From contig JAFEKR010000007.1 of NCBI GenBank assembly GCA_019022495.1, positions 496,001 through 560,000 of the forward strand: 64,000 bases of DNA. Reading direction: 5' to 3'. The notes under the pieces were generated by a model. That model saw only the letters and a program-made list of their open reading frames with translations, did not search any database and was not told the DNA's origin. Shown piece by piece: positions 38,011 to 47,478 of this stretch (positions within the stretch are counted from its first letter, which is position 1; the number at the start of each line of letters is the position of its first letter). Both the position numbers and the translations under genes were made by a program. This DNA comes from Epichloe hybrida. Its lineage: Eukaryota; Ascomycota; Sordariomycetes; Hypocreales; Clavicipitaceae.

Positions 38011-38317
38011 TGTTAGATTTATAGGGTATTAAATTTAATGTAATATAGTTATAAGCCTAAAGAATAGTATTGTTATTAATTATCTATTCTAGGCTACGTT
38101 GTCTATTATTATAATTAATTAAGTTATAGGAAAAGAGAGGTAAAAAGCTAGAAGTTATAATACATAAAGGGAAAAGGGGTTACGCGTTTGTATCCCTATA
38201 TTTCCTAGCTAATTAACGTGCTAGGTTATAGGTCACGTGTGAGGTCCGCGCGTGGCCCAAGCTTCTGCCAGGTAATTGCGGCTGCGACGCGCGATTAATA
38301 TCACCTTTGTTCTAATA
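38011..38317 (-). repeat. 5' LTR of Copia element 2
   Basis: 307 bp, tgttagattt to ttctaata, followed by the atata duplication. It keeps the GC-rich island at about 38230-38270 (cacgtgtgaggtccgcgcgt). Confidence 0.88.
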
Positions 38318-38599
38318 ATATATCTCTAGATATAATTAGCATATACCACGTATATATATAAATCTAGATATTACTTACTATTAGAATAGGTATAGAAATT
38401 GGTTTTTTTTTATTATAACTATATAAAGTAGTTAGTAAATTAAGATATTTAATAGATATAATAACTATATATAAAGTAAGAAAATTATAGGGTTAAATAC
38501 TAAGTATAAAAAGGTAGTAGTAATAATAAAAGGGGAAGAAAAGAAGGAAAGAGCCTATAGTAGTAGGTGTAGTATATATATAAGGCAAGCGCACGTAAC

Positions 38600-38858
38600 C
38601 TTAAAAAAATTAATTAGCTAATAATTACACCTTATAATAGCATATATAATATATATATAACCTATATATAGGTAACCCTAAAGAAAATTAATTAGCTAAT
38701 AATTACACTTTATAATAGTATATATAAAGTATATATAAGATAGTGTATATAAAATTAAAAAATTACGTAAGTAAGAATTCGCACTTTATAAGTGTATATA
38801 TAAGGTATATGTAAAAAAAAAAATTACTTAAGTAAAAATTCGTACTATACTCTTATAT
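38600..38858 (+). repeat. Decayed tandem repeat at the right edge of the AT-rich block
   Basis: Four imperfect units of roughly 55-85 bp each start with a form of aattaattagctaataatt or attacgtaagtaagaatt, continue with (a/c)cactttataa(t/g)ag or a variant, and end in (ta)n and an A-run (starting near 38606, 38685, 38760 and 38820). Divergence increases rightward. Confidence 0.5.
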
Positions 38859-38891
38859 ATGCGAGGCATATGCGAGGCATATGCAAGGTAT
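38859..38891 (+). repeat. 11 bp tandem repeat, three units
   Basis: atgcgaggcat twice, then atgcaaggtat. The third unit differs by two RIP-type transitions. It marks the last few bases before normal-composition DNA resumes. Confidence 0.7.
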
Positions 38892-38909
38892 ATGCCATTC
38901 TGCTAGTCG

Positions 38910-38962
38910 CAAGGCTCCACCCTAGATACGAGATTAACTTTGTTGCAGCCGAGATTTACTGT
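38910..38962 (-). repeat. Right arm of the 53 bp inverted repeat
   Basis: Matches the reverse complement of 533-585 at 51 of 53 positions. It lies exactly where composition changes from AT-rich to normal. Confidence 0.75.
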
Positions 38963-39283
38963 GTGCCCTGGTAATGATGATGGTTGATTGTTATCTACTC
39001 TAGCTACGGTTGCCCCATAATTACTACCACCCTGACTCACCCTCGATTACCTAAGCCATTTTCCCACTCAACACGTCCCCTTTCCCCCGAGTCTAATTAT
39101 GGAGTACTTGGTAATGTACAATATGGTACCTGGGCGACCCACTCAAGACATGAATCCGTCTTCGTCGACTTATTATGCTAACCTACATTTGACCAGAAGT
39201 CCAAGTACAGGTCTCGAGGACGGCGTAGGGAGCCACTGGCGAACATTCAATAGCGTCCCGGGAGCATGAGGGCAGCCGCAAAG
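38963..39283 (+). promoter_or_regulatory. Promoter/leader region of the queuine transglycosylase gene
   Basis: 320 bp of normal composition between the RIP block and the ATG at 39284. I see no clear TATA or CCAAT box with a supported position. The gene's whole 5' regulatory space is squeezed against heterochromatin. Confidence 0.5.
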
Positions 39284-40675
39284 ATGGCTTCCAACATTTC
39301 TTCGTCTCCCGCTCTCACGTTCGAGCTCGTAGCGCGTTGTTCAGTGAGTGTCTCACTCATCACTCGATTATGGCTCTTTGGCCTCCAACATCAAATGATG
39401 AACAACAGAACCCTCCTCAGTTCTAATGACCAGCACCCTTTCTAGACCACTCGAGCTCGAGCCTCCAACTTGACGCTCCCCCATGGCCCCGTTCCGCTTC
39501 CCATGTTCATGCCCGTAGCCACACAAGCGTCACTCAAAGGCATCACACCTCAGCAGCTCGAGGAGACTGGATGCAGGCTATGTCTGAACAACACATATCA
39601 CCTGGGCTTGAAACCAGGCCAGGAGGTTCTAGAGACCGTCGGCGGAGCTCACAAACTGCAAGGTTGGAATCACAATCTCCTGACTGATAGTGGCGGGTGA
39701 GTTTTTTATTTTGCATCGTGCAGTGGCCTTGGTAAAATGTTCTGCTGACGAGTCCTCGAATGAAGCTTCCAAATGGTCAGCCTGTTAAAGCTTGCCAACA
39801 TCACGGAAGAAGGTGTTCGGTTTCTAAGTCCACACGATGGCTCACCCATGCTCCTAACACCAGAGCACTCTATATCTCTCCAGAATAGCATCGGGAGCGA
39901 CATCATCATGCAGCTCGATGACGTCCTGGTTACAACCTCGCCGGACAAAGCCCGCATGCGCGAAGCCATGGAGCGCAGCGTCCGCTGGCTGGACAGATGC
40001 ATAGCGGCGCACAGGAAGCCAGATTCCCAGAACCTGTTCTGCATCATCCAAGGCGGTCTTGATCTTGACATGCGCCAGGAGTGCTGCCGGGAAATGCTGG
40101 CGAGGGACACCCCCGGCATCGCCATCGGCGGACTGAGCGGCGGAGAGGCAAAGGACGACTACTGCCGTGTTGTCGAGACATGCACGGCCTTGTTGCCCGA
40201 CTCGAAACCCAGGTACGTCATGGGCATTGGGTATCCCGAAGATTTGGTGGTCAGCGTGGCTCTCGGCGCAGACATGTTTGACTGCGTGTGGCCTACCCGA
40301 ACTGCTCGATTTGGCAATGCCGTAACTAGGCATGGCGTCTTGAACATTCGCAATGCGAGATATGCAAATGACTTTGGGCCCATAGAGGCTGGATGCGGGT
40401 GCATGTGTTGCAACAGACAGGAGGGCGGCGGATTGGGCATCACGAGGGCATACGTGCATCACAACACGTCCAAGGAGACGGTTTCGGCCCATCTCTTGAC
40501 AATTCACAATGTGTGGTACCAGCTGAACCTGATGAGGGAAGTGCGCCAATCCATAGTCGCAGATCGGTTCCCTGCATATATACGACAGTTCTTTGCTGAT
40601 CTGTACGAGAACAAGGCGGATTATCCGGATTGGGCTGTCGAGGCGTTGCGCCGGGTCAATGTAGATTTACGGTAG
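39284..40675 (+). CDS. QTRT1: Queuine tRNA-ribosyltransferase, catalytic subunit
   Basis: Exchanges guanine-34 for queuine in GUN-anticodon tRNAs; in eukaryotes it acts with the non-catalytic QTRT2. The gene is three exons, 39284-39343, 39446-39696 and 39766-40675 (introns 102 and 69 nt, GTGAGT donors), giving 406 aa; the human protein is 403. The start, [20 protein letters not shown], joins [15 protein letters not shown] across intron 1, matching the family's ARCS..RAR pattern and fixing the start exon. Visible: catalytic Asp101 in LLTDSGGFQM, GGLSGGE substrate loop near residues 225-231, nucleophile Asp276 in [15 protein letters not shown], and zinc ligands Cys314, Cys316, Cys319 and probably His351 (CxCx2C...H). 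No damage is seen, although it starts 320 bp from the RIP block. QTRT2 is not in the window. Eukaryotes salvage queuine rather than make it. Confidence 0.95.
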
Positions 40676-41559
40676 TAGATTTGACAGCATGCACACAGAC
40701 GTCAATAAAACCTTTGATAGAAGCAAGCAGTTGGGATGGATGAGCTGAATCAGATACGTAATCCTTGCATCCGCTAGCTAGCCGTCTGGCCACTTCTCGA
40801 TGACGCAGGCTGTTGTGTCTAACCACAGTTTGTTTGATGGCAATAGCATTGCATTATATTCCGGACGCGTCAGCGTCTCTGCATGTGCGCAATCTGTGCA
40901 CCCTTTTCTGCCTTCTTTGTTGTCATTGGCAATGGGAAGGCTAAACGCTGACCCACGTGACCGCACCTGAGCTCGGACATGTCTTGCCGTCTTCGTCAAA
41001 GTGGCCAATGCATCGGATTTAAAAGGACATCGGGATTGCTGGCGATATCCAGCCAATGTGATAGTGAATATGCGAATAAAAGGGACCGCAGTGATAGATT
41101 CCTGGCATGACGCGGGATGCGGGATGCGCTATGCGGGATGCGCTATGCGGGATGCGACCTGATGTGGGAACAAGCTTCGAGGCTATCACAGAGTTTAGAG
41201 AGCAAAGTTGTTGGCGATAAACTGTCAAATTGCATCATCTGTGTTTTACATAATACTGGTGCTTTCTGCTGCCCACCCCCACTTGCCCACTTGTGCGTGG
41301 ACACGCCACCAAAAAAACAAGGTTTCGGCCTGTGACTAACTTTCACCTTTGTCCAAAGCTCATCTTTTTGCATCAATATTTACGAAGACTGTCGCAATAT
41401 CTGCGCTTGCTCTCTCCCCCCCCTTCTATCTCTCTTCTCTTCCTATCCTTATCCTATCCTCCTTTGTATCCCATAGATATCGCAGCCCGGCACCGCACGA
41501 CACCATCGATCAGCCATCCAGTTCTTCATTTAGATTACCCGAGCAACACGACCACCACC
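40676..41559 (+). other. Intergenic region with small tandem repeat and CT-rich promoter
   Basis: Holds the 3' end of the transglycosylase gene and the promoter of the F-box-like gene. At 41112-41156 a 14 bp unit gcgggatgcgctat is repeated about 2.5 times. At about 41409-41465 a pyrimidine-rich tract (ctctccccccccttctatct) precedes the next ATG, a usual core-promoter feature in filamentous fungi. Confidence 0.6.
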
Positions 41560-43391
41560 ATGACCCTCCTGGACCTGCCGCCCGAAATCCGCCTCGCAGT
41601 TTACGATGCCTACGTTGCTGTAGAAGGGGGCTATGTGCTAAAGCCCCAAACCAATAAACTCACTCCCGCAAACAGCAACGAAAAACATGAGTTTGCCCTT
41701 CAGCTGACATGCAAGCAAATCGCTTGCGAAATGAGGGGCCTCGCTCTCCGTCGTAACACATTGAATTTCCGCGCGGAATATTCCAACGAGGGCCGGATTG
41801 CAGCTGCCCGGTTTCACCATATCCAAGCTACTATCGCCGGTCTATTGCTTTGCTTTCTCACAAATCGGGACCACAGTCGAGCTGAGGGGGTTGATGTCGA
41901 AGCAGCGACTGAGGGCGATGATGATATTGATAATGATGGTGTGCCGTACTTCACACATAGCATCATCGATGAAGTGGTCAAGGAGTTCCCCCAGCTCAAA
42001 ACGTTTTTCCGCGCCATACTTAATCAAGGGGAGCTCCTCAACTCTATACCTTTTAACGCTGCAGAGCGTTTTGGGGTGTCGCCGTCGGCTCTCCGCAGAG
42101 GTGCGTGGCGCACATTCCAGCTTGCTATAGAAAATGGCACAGTTCTAGATGGCCAAATGTCCTGGATATTTCAATGCCCCAAGAGGGCAAACGCTATAGC
42201 TCAAGATTTCCCGCCTTGGTCTTTCCATCCGACCAGGGAAGTGTTTGAAGGGCTAATGGAGAATAGCGGCATGCTGTTCCGGCGACTAGGTCACGACTAC
42301 TGGACGAAACCTCACGTTGACGGACTTGGCATCCGCCAGTATACCCAGGGGAGATATAAATTTTCCGCTGCGGCTCATGCTATACACTATTTATCTCATT
42401 GTCCACAACAGGTGCGAATGCACTTCAGACACATTCGCCTCTACGAGGATACCCTCAGCGTTGCTTTTCCTGAATGCCACGCTCTAGGGCTAATACCCTT
42501 TTGTCAAGAGAACCCGCATCTCTTTATCGAGCGCCATGTTGATATGTGGAGAACTGTTTTTCGAACATCCTTGTCGAGTAGCATGTACTACTGGACAGTG
42601 GAAGCTGAAAGGGAAGTGGCCCTTAATCCCGAATACCAAGAGGAGTCTGCGAATGGAACAAGACTGAACACTAAGAGAGCCTCGCGCTCCTTCGCTCTCT
42701 GGGTTTGTGAAGCTCTAGAACTAGCTCGCTCAGGGATGCCACAGGGCTCTTTCAAGTTAATATTTGACGGAGATTCCGCACCAAAGCCATCCTCTCAGAT
42801 TTTCCACGATGTCATCCAGCGAGACGCGGTCTGGCAAAGGGTTATTAAAATGCAGCGCGACCAATGGACGTTTACCGAGCAAGAGCAGTCTGAAAAACTA
42901 GCGGAAACCTTTGACTTCAGCTTTAGTCCGTGGTGTAAGTCAACTCATCCCAAACAATACAATTAGCCAACAAATTCACATCACTTACACAATCTCCAGA
43001 TTTTATAGAGGGCTATCCTGATGCAATTGACGACATGGCGAGAAACAGGCATAGACTTATTGAGTGCTCCTTCGCAACCAAACCAAGCCATTTAGACCCG
43101 GTCACCGAGTACAGAAAATACAGCTACTTGGAACCTGGTTTGGATGCGGTGTTTGCGCTCTTCGCGGCATTTGATAGCAATTCAGAACGCTTTGTTGACA
43201 TGCCCCACTCGCTACCCTCGTGGAAAGATCTCGTCGCAGAGGATATCCTGCCCGAGTTTTTCGACTCCGATCAAGATGTGGACCAAGTTTCGGACGCGGA
43301 CTTTAATATGCTAAGCAGTGACTCTGACGATGCATCGGATGACGGCGAAGACGAAGAGGATGCATCGTCTACATTTGGCGACCACGAATGA
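41560..43391 (+). CDS. F-box-like fungal protein of unknown function
   Basis: Two exons, 41560-42934 and 43000-43391, with a 65 nt intron (GTAAGT...CTCCAG) that joins the frames exactly (SPW-Y-FIEGYPD), giving 588 aa. The frame is open upstream to 41293, but the ATG at 41560 (ACCACCATGA) follows the CT-rich promoter and starts at once with MTLLDLPPEIR, the LPxEIR motif of the fungal F-box/2EXR-like group. Further conserved-looking parts are QLTCKQIACEMRGLAL (about residues 49-64) and a central VRMHFRHIRLYEDTLSVAFP and ECHALGLIPFC stretch typical of large lineage-specific fungal families. The C-terminal 40 residues are strongly acidic (DSDDASDDGEDEED). If it is a true F-box protein it would be an SCF ubiquitin-ligase substrate adaptor; that role is inference. 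No transmembrane segment or signal peptide is seen. Confidence 0.8.
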
Positions 43392-43691
43392 GTACAAGAG
43401 GAGTGGGGTGTTGGCCACCAAGTCAACATTGCCTTTTTTTCTTTTTAGAAAAGCACAGGTATGGTCTATGGTATGGCACTTTACGGATAAAAGAAATGAG
43501 GTAAAGATTGACCATCTACCTAGATAGACAATGGAAAGGGACAACTTCTTCTCTACATACAAAGTATCATGGAGGGAAGCTGTTTCGAGGGAGAAAAAGG
43601 TCTACAAGACAAGAATGAAAGTGAGTTTGGCATTGCGAAAGTACATGATACTGATGTTCTGTCTTGTCTTGGCATCAATTGCCGGGATCCA

Positions 43692-45083
43692 CTACTGTGC
43701 CATCCTTTCAACCTTGAGTGTGGTTTGGTTCCGCGGAATGGAAGCCGGCTGGGGTTTGCTGGCGCCCTTTGCGGCCTTGACGGCGACGCCCTTTGCGGCT
43801 TTGGCGGCGACGCCCTTTGCGGCTTTGGCGGCGGCGCCCTTTGCGGCTTTGGCGGCGGCGCCCTTTGCGGCCTTGGGGCCCTGTGCAGGTTCGACATCCT
43901 GCGCAGGTTCGACAACCCCCTGCGCGGCATGTTCATCGCGCGCAGTAGTAAGAAGCCAATGAGGAGTTCCGCTCCTGGCCGCGTTGGCATTGCGCCGCGC
44001 CATGACGGCGCCTTCATCGAGGCAGGACGGGTGATAGCTCGCGTGGCCGGATTTCCCACAGTTTGGACACCGGAACAGGGCGGCCCTTCGAATCGGACAA
44101 TCTAGAGTCGAATGCTCACCCTCGGCAGAGCATTTTCCGCAACGCATGAGGCGCGAGCGACACTGGTTTTGCTTATGACCTGCTTTGCAACATTTGAAGC
44201 AGAAGACGGGCACGGACTCTGGGCAAATAGCCCTGCAGAGAAGGTGAGAAGATAATGCATTAGCCGATGCTGTCTGTTGCGTGGAGCGGAGCGAGAAGGA
44301 CTTGACATACCGGACTGTGGAGAGCTGACCACGCGCATTGAAACGATTCTTGTCCAAGACCTGGAGAGCGTGTTTGACGTTGCCGACGTACAACCACCAC
44401 ATACTGTGCCTCAGAACAAGTTTCTCGACTTGGATGTTATCGTTATCAGCGCGCAATTGCTCGATGGCCCTGTCATTTTGGTAGCTCACGCTGTTGTTCG
44501 GTTCTAGTTCCGGAAGGTAGAGAACGTAAGTCTGCCTTCGCAGCCTCAGATCGAATCCGAGGGCTTTGGAAATGGCCGTCCCTTGTTGCTCCAAATTCGC
44601 AACGTGACTCGGAGGCGTTGCGAGGTGCAATGAATGTCGGGTAATCATGGTGGCGGCAGTAATCGGTGCAAGTCCTGCAGCCTCGAGTCGTTGACATATT
44701 TCATGCGACTTCAACCAGCGTGCCGGGTCAACTTTGTCATCACAAATTTGAAACTGGACAGGGTACAGCGCCCGCAAATTTTCCATCATGCGATGTTTTT
44801 GCTTCGCTGACAGTTGCCGATAAGCAGTGCCCCGGGCCACGCCCACGTCCCGGCTTTTCTCTTGGCCGCCCAAAGTGAGAGACGAGAGGCCATTCTCGGG
44901 TGCTGTCGCGTCGCCAACATCCGGAAATTGGCTGTTTCGATGTTGGAGCTCAACCATTCGTCTTGTGTAGTGGACATCTCTCTCTGGGGAGAGCGAAGAT
45001 TCCTCTCGACACCTTTTCCGCGACGCCGCTGGTGGACGCGTGGGGGGGCACAGTGAGGCCGAGATTGGGTGTTGGGGCGACAT
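43692..45083 (-). CDS. Gag/LINE-ORF1-like protein with three zinc knuckles and Lys-Ala repeat tail
   Basis: Intact minus-strand frame from the ATG at 45083 (MSPQHPIS) to the TAG at 43692. A likely 78 nt intron at 44310-44233 (GTATGT, branch-like gctaatg, CTGCAG) keeps the frame, so it gives 437 aa spliced or 463 aa unspliced. A possible RRM/Gag-like region (about 170-258) is followed by three knuckles in the spliced form: Cys269-Cys272-His277-Cys282 (CX2CX4HX4C), Cys289-Cys292-His298-Cys303 and Cys313-Cys316-His321-Cys328. This order resembles ORF1 of Tad-type LINE elements. The tail carries four to five 8-residue AAKAAKG(A/V) units, similar to linker-histone tails, encoded by a 24 bp tandem repeat (43762-43877). 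No endonuclease or RT, no poly-A tail and no RIP. It may be a domesticated Gag-like nucleic-acid-binding protein. Confidence 0.7.
   Translation of the reverse strand: MSPQHPISASLCPPTRPPAASRKRCREESSLSPERDVHYTRRMVELQHRNSQFPDVGDATAPENGLSSLTLGGQEKSRDVGVARGTAYRQLSAKQKHRMMENLRALYPVQFQICDDKVDPARWLKSHEICQRLEAAGLAPITAATMITRHSLHLATPPSHVANLEQQGTAISKALGFDLRLRRQTYVLYLPELEPNNSVSYQNDRAIEQLRADNDNIQVEKLVLRHSMWWLYVGNVKHALQVLDKNRFNARGQLSTVRYVKSFSLRSTQQTASANALSSHLLCRAICPESVPVFCFKCCKAGHKQNQCRSRLMRCGKCSAEGEHSTLDCPIRRAALFRCPNCGKSGHASYHPSCLDEGAVMARRNANAARSGTPHWLLTTARDEHAAQGVVEPAQDVEPAQGPKAAKGAAAKAAKGAAAKAAKGVAAKAAKGVAVKAAKGASKPQPASIPRNQTTLKVERMAQ
43762..43877 (-). repeat. 24 bp coding tandem repeat
   Basis: About 4.8 units of gccctttgcggctttggcgg plus cgac or cggc, encoding the AAKAAKG(A/V) repeats of the zinc-knuckle protein tail. 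The reading frame is maintained in all units, so copy-number change would only lengthen the tail. Confidence 0.85.
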
Positions 45084-46274
45084 GTTTTCAAATATAAGAA
45101 GACAAGTTTGATAGAGAGTATAACAAACGGTGCAGTAGAAGGGCGCTGGCGAGGAAAGCACTTGAATTGCAAAGAAGTGCAGGTAGAAAGTTGGGAATAT
45201 CTGAGCATGATGAAGGATCGAGGAGGCCCTATATAGTAATGAAGAGGTCCTTTGAGACTTGTTCACTAGGTTGGTCAGATGCATTGGCCACAACCTATGA
45301 GCAAAAAAAAATGTATCAACATCAATCATCTAGGCTGTTGACAGTCGGAGAGGCATGGCTCGCGATGCCGTGATCACAAGGGTCACGCATACCGGAGAAT
45401 AATCATACGATTTTGCAGCCATACCGTTTTCTGTGAGACAGCCAATCTAAGGAAAATTGCCATCACAACTGTCTCATAAGCCAATTCACACATGAATCTA
45501 TGTACTTCTGATGCAATTGTATCCGATTGGATACGGACCCTAGCTGACGTGACTCGACAAGCTGTATCACGACTACAGATCTTCAGGGGAAAATGTATTC
45601 ACGGAGGGGCTGGTGACTTACAGACCCACCTACCTAATTTAGCTTAGATACTACATCCCCCCCTTAACGAGACCTGTGGATCCGGGTCCAATTACCCCTA
45701 TGTATGTACAGGACTGTAAGGAGATGTTGCCCGATGGCGGATCATCGTCCATGACGAATTATGCACGCACGACCGTATTAAGGAAGCTGAAGATGCACGT
45801 AGCTAAATCGCGATTACTGTCATGGTCTAGCCTTGAGGGCTAAATCGCCGGTGCCTGCGCCACCACGTGGGTGAATTGCCCGATCCGATTACGCCATGGC
45901 AACAAAAAGAATAGGCATTATACAAAGTCATCATTTAATACTTGTACAATTAACACCTTGTATTACTGAGACCTCCGGCGGGACGTCCGGGGGGCGGAGG
46001 CGAGGGGGGTGGTCGTTGGATCACTCTCGGTTGCCCCCGTAGACTCGGCCCGCGCGCGCCCCGTCGAGAAACGGAGGCTAAAACGTTGCCTGGGAAAACT
46101 CCGGCCTCGCCCCGCCCCCGACGTGCATTGCTGCAAGGGGGCGCGGCTCGGGAAAAAAAAAAAAGGGTTCCGTGACCAAGACTTGTCGACATCGAGTCCG
46201 GGTACATGAATTGTACAACACGGCGTCGCCCATTGCTTCTTCGTCTCGCGGCCCGTCCCGCCAGACCGCCGGCC
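45084..46274. other. Divergent intergenic region between zinc-knuckle gene and HIS2
   Basis: 1.2 kb that must hold both promoters, since the flanking genes point away from each other. I see no further gene. The proximal part of the HIS2 side (45960-46260) is unusually GC-rich and contains a small duplicated piece of the histone deacetylase gene (45988-46044). Composition is normal and there is no RIP. Confidence 0.6.
45988..46044 (-). pseudogene. Short duplicated fragment of the HOS3-type deacetylase coding region
   Basis: About 55 bp matching 49211-49258 in the same orientation, including ggtcgttg(g/c)atcactctcgg. On the minus strand it reads RGQPRVIQRPPPSPPPPG, against TGQPRVMQRPPSPPPPE in the deacetylase. 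Small indels have broken any longer frame. It lies in the HIS2 leader/promoter region. Confidence 0.7.
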
Positions 46275-47478
46275 ATGGCCTTCACCATGCATTCCCACTC
46301 GGGCCAGTTCTGCCCCGGCCACGCGGTTGACCAGCTCGAAGACATCATCCGGCGCGCCATCAAGCTGGGGTTCAAGACTATGGGTCTGTCGGAGCACATG
46401 CCGCGCTATGAGGAGCGGGATTTGTACCCTGAGGAGGTACGTGCGTGACATTATGTCGACCATTTCAACTCACCTCACTCATCTCACCCATCTCACCCAT
46501 CTCACAATGCTTCACTCACAACGCCTCACCCACCACCCATCATCTTCTCTCACATCTAACCATTCCACCAAAACTTCAGCTCTCCGACCCCCAAACCTCC
46601 CTGGCGTGTCTCCCCCCCCTCCACGAAGCCTACATCCGCGAAGCCCACCGGCTCCAACAAGAATACGCCCCCCAGATCCACATCCTCATCGGCTTCGAAG
46701 CAGAGTTCATCCGCCCATCCTACGCCCCGTTGGTCAGAGCCCTCGCCCTCGCCCCGTCAACAGACTACTTCATAGGCTCCGTGCACCACGTGCACTCCAT
46801 CCCCATAGACTACGACCCAGCCAAGTACGCGGCCGCCGTCGCCGCGAGCGGAGGCTCCGAGGAACGCCTGTACCAAGACTACTACGACCTGCAGCACGAG
46901 ATGCTGCTGGCGCTCCGGCCAAGAGTGGTGGGACACTTTGATCTGATCCGGCTGATGAGCGAGGACCCAGCCCGGGACGTGAGGCCGTGGACGGGCGTCT
47001 GGGCGAGGATCCTGCGCAACCTGAGCCTCGTCCGGCAACAGGGCGGTTGGCTCGAGTTGAATACGGCGGCGCTGAGAAAGGGCCTCGAGGAGCCGTATCC
47101 CGGGAGAATCGTTGCCGAGGTTCGCTTTTCCCCATTTTCAGCTCCAGAATTGATTCTGACGTTCCCCCTTTTCATCTCCATCTTTGATTCTAACTCCCCC
47201 CCCATCCCCCCTTTATCTCCATCTTTGATTCTAACATCCCCACCCCCCAGGAATGGATCAAAATAGACGGCAAATTCACAATGTCAGATGACTGCCACAG
47301 CATCGCCCAGGTCGGCACAAACTACGCCCGCGGCCTGTCCTACCTCGAGACCCTCGGCGTCAAGAACCTATGGACCTTTGAGCGCCAGCTCCACCCCGGC
47401 TCCGACGGCTCCGACAAGGCTTCGCTCGTGGACAGGGCGGTCCCGCTCGACGTCTTCAGAGAACATTTCCCGTCTTGA
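46275..47478 (+). CDS. HIS2: Histidinol-phosphatase (PHP family)
   Basis: Hydrolyses L-histidinol phosphate to histidinol, the penultimate product of histidine synthesis, in the cytosol. Three exons, 46275-46436, 46580-47119 and 47251-47478, give 309 aa; yeast HIS2 is 335. All three are phase 0. PHP metal-ligand motifs are present in order: His6-Ser-His8 (MHSHSG), Ser39-Glu-His41, Glu94 in GFEAEF, His123/124 and His126 (GSVHHVH), His173 (VVGHFD), and Asp247-Asp248-Cys-His250 (SDDCH, where SDDSH is usual). I chose the ATG at 46275 (GGCCATGG) because the family starts close to the first HxH; an in-frame ATG at 46206 would add 23 Arg-rich residues. Intron 1 (143 nt) carries ctcatctcac repeats. 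Intron 2 (131 nt) has an unusual GTTCGC donor, a ctaac branch site and a duplicated tctccatctttgattctaac segment. Confidence 0.92.

Larger units (their letters stand above)
31515..38317 (-). mobile_element. Ty1/Copia element 2 (minus strand), complete but RIPed
   Basis: LTRs of exactly 307 bp (31515-31821 and 38011-38317) start TGTTGG/TGTTAG and end in the RIPed form of AACA. They are flanked by a perfect 5 bp duplication atata (31510-31514, 38318-38322). On the minus strand RT reads NKIKGKTIEPYKKSRLVIQG then YKNKGK and AILT.ALTIQRAS.RLIL near 33730-33560, and RNase H reads near 32480-32370. LTR length and sequence differ from Copia 1, so this is another family. All differences between its LTRs that I checked are of the RIP type. 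Confidence 0.9.
586..38909. other. AT-rich RIP-degraded transposon block
   Basis: About 38 kb of very AT-rich DNA dominated by TA, TAG and TAA, with no long open frame on either strand. Wherever two copies of one element can be compared, the differences are mostly C-to-T or G-to-A, in the CpA/TpG contexts expected of RIP. Decayed protein traces (reverse transcriptase, integrase, RNase H, chromodomain, zinc knuckle) can be read through the stop codons, and TAG/TAA often stands where Gln or Trp is expected. Known biology: such blocks are normally H3K9-methylated and transcriptionally silent in Pezizomycotina. That state is inferred here. Confidence 0.9.

Noticed and set aside
586..38909. The block as a giant Starship-type element
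   Set aside because: I found no tyrosine-recombinase (DUF3435) captain or cargo genes; the content is explained largely by separate LTR and TIR elements. The 53 bp border repeats are inverted, not the direct target repeats expected of Starships.
39706..40549. Long minus-strand frames (139 and 231 codons) opposite the queuine transglycosylase
   Set aside because: Shadows of the G/C-rich third positions of the real gene, which has all catalytic residues on the plus strand.
41293..41559. Upstream extension of the F-box-like protein to the ATG at 41293
   Set aside because: The added residues translate a pyrimidine-rich promoter tract (SPPPSISLLFLSLSYPPLYP); the ATG at 41560 starts directly with the conserved LPPEIR motif.
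43531..44105. Plus-strand frames with (ALAATPFA) and (GFGGDALC) repeats
   Set aside because: They are the complementary frames of the 24 bp coding repeat in the minus-strand zinc-knuckle gene.
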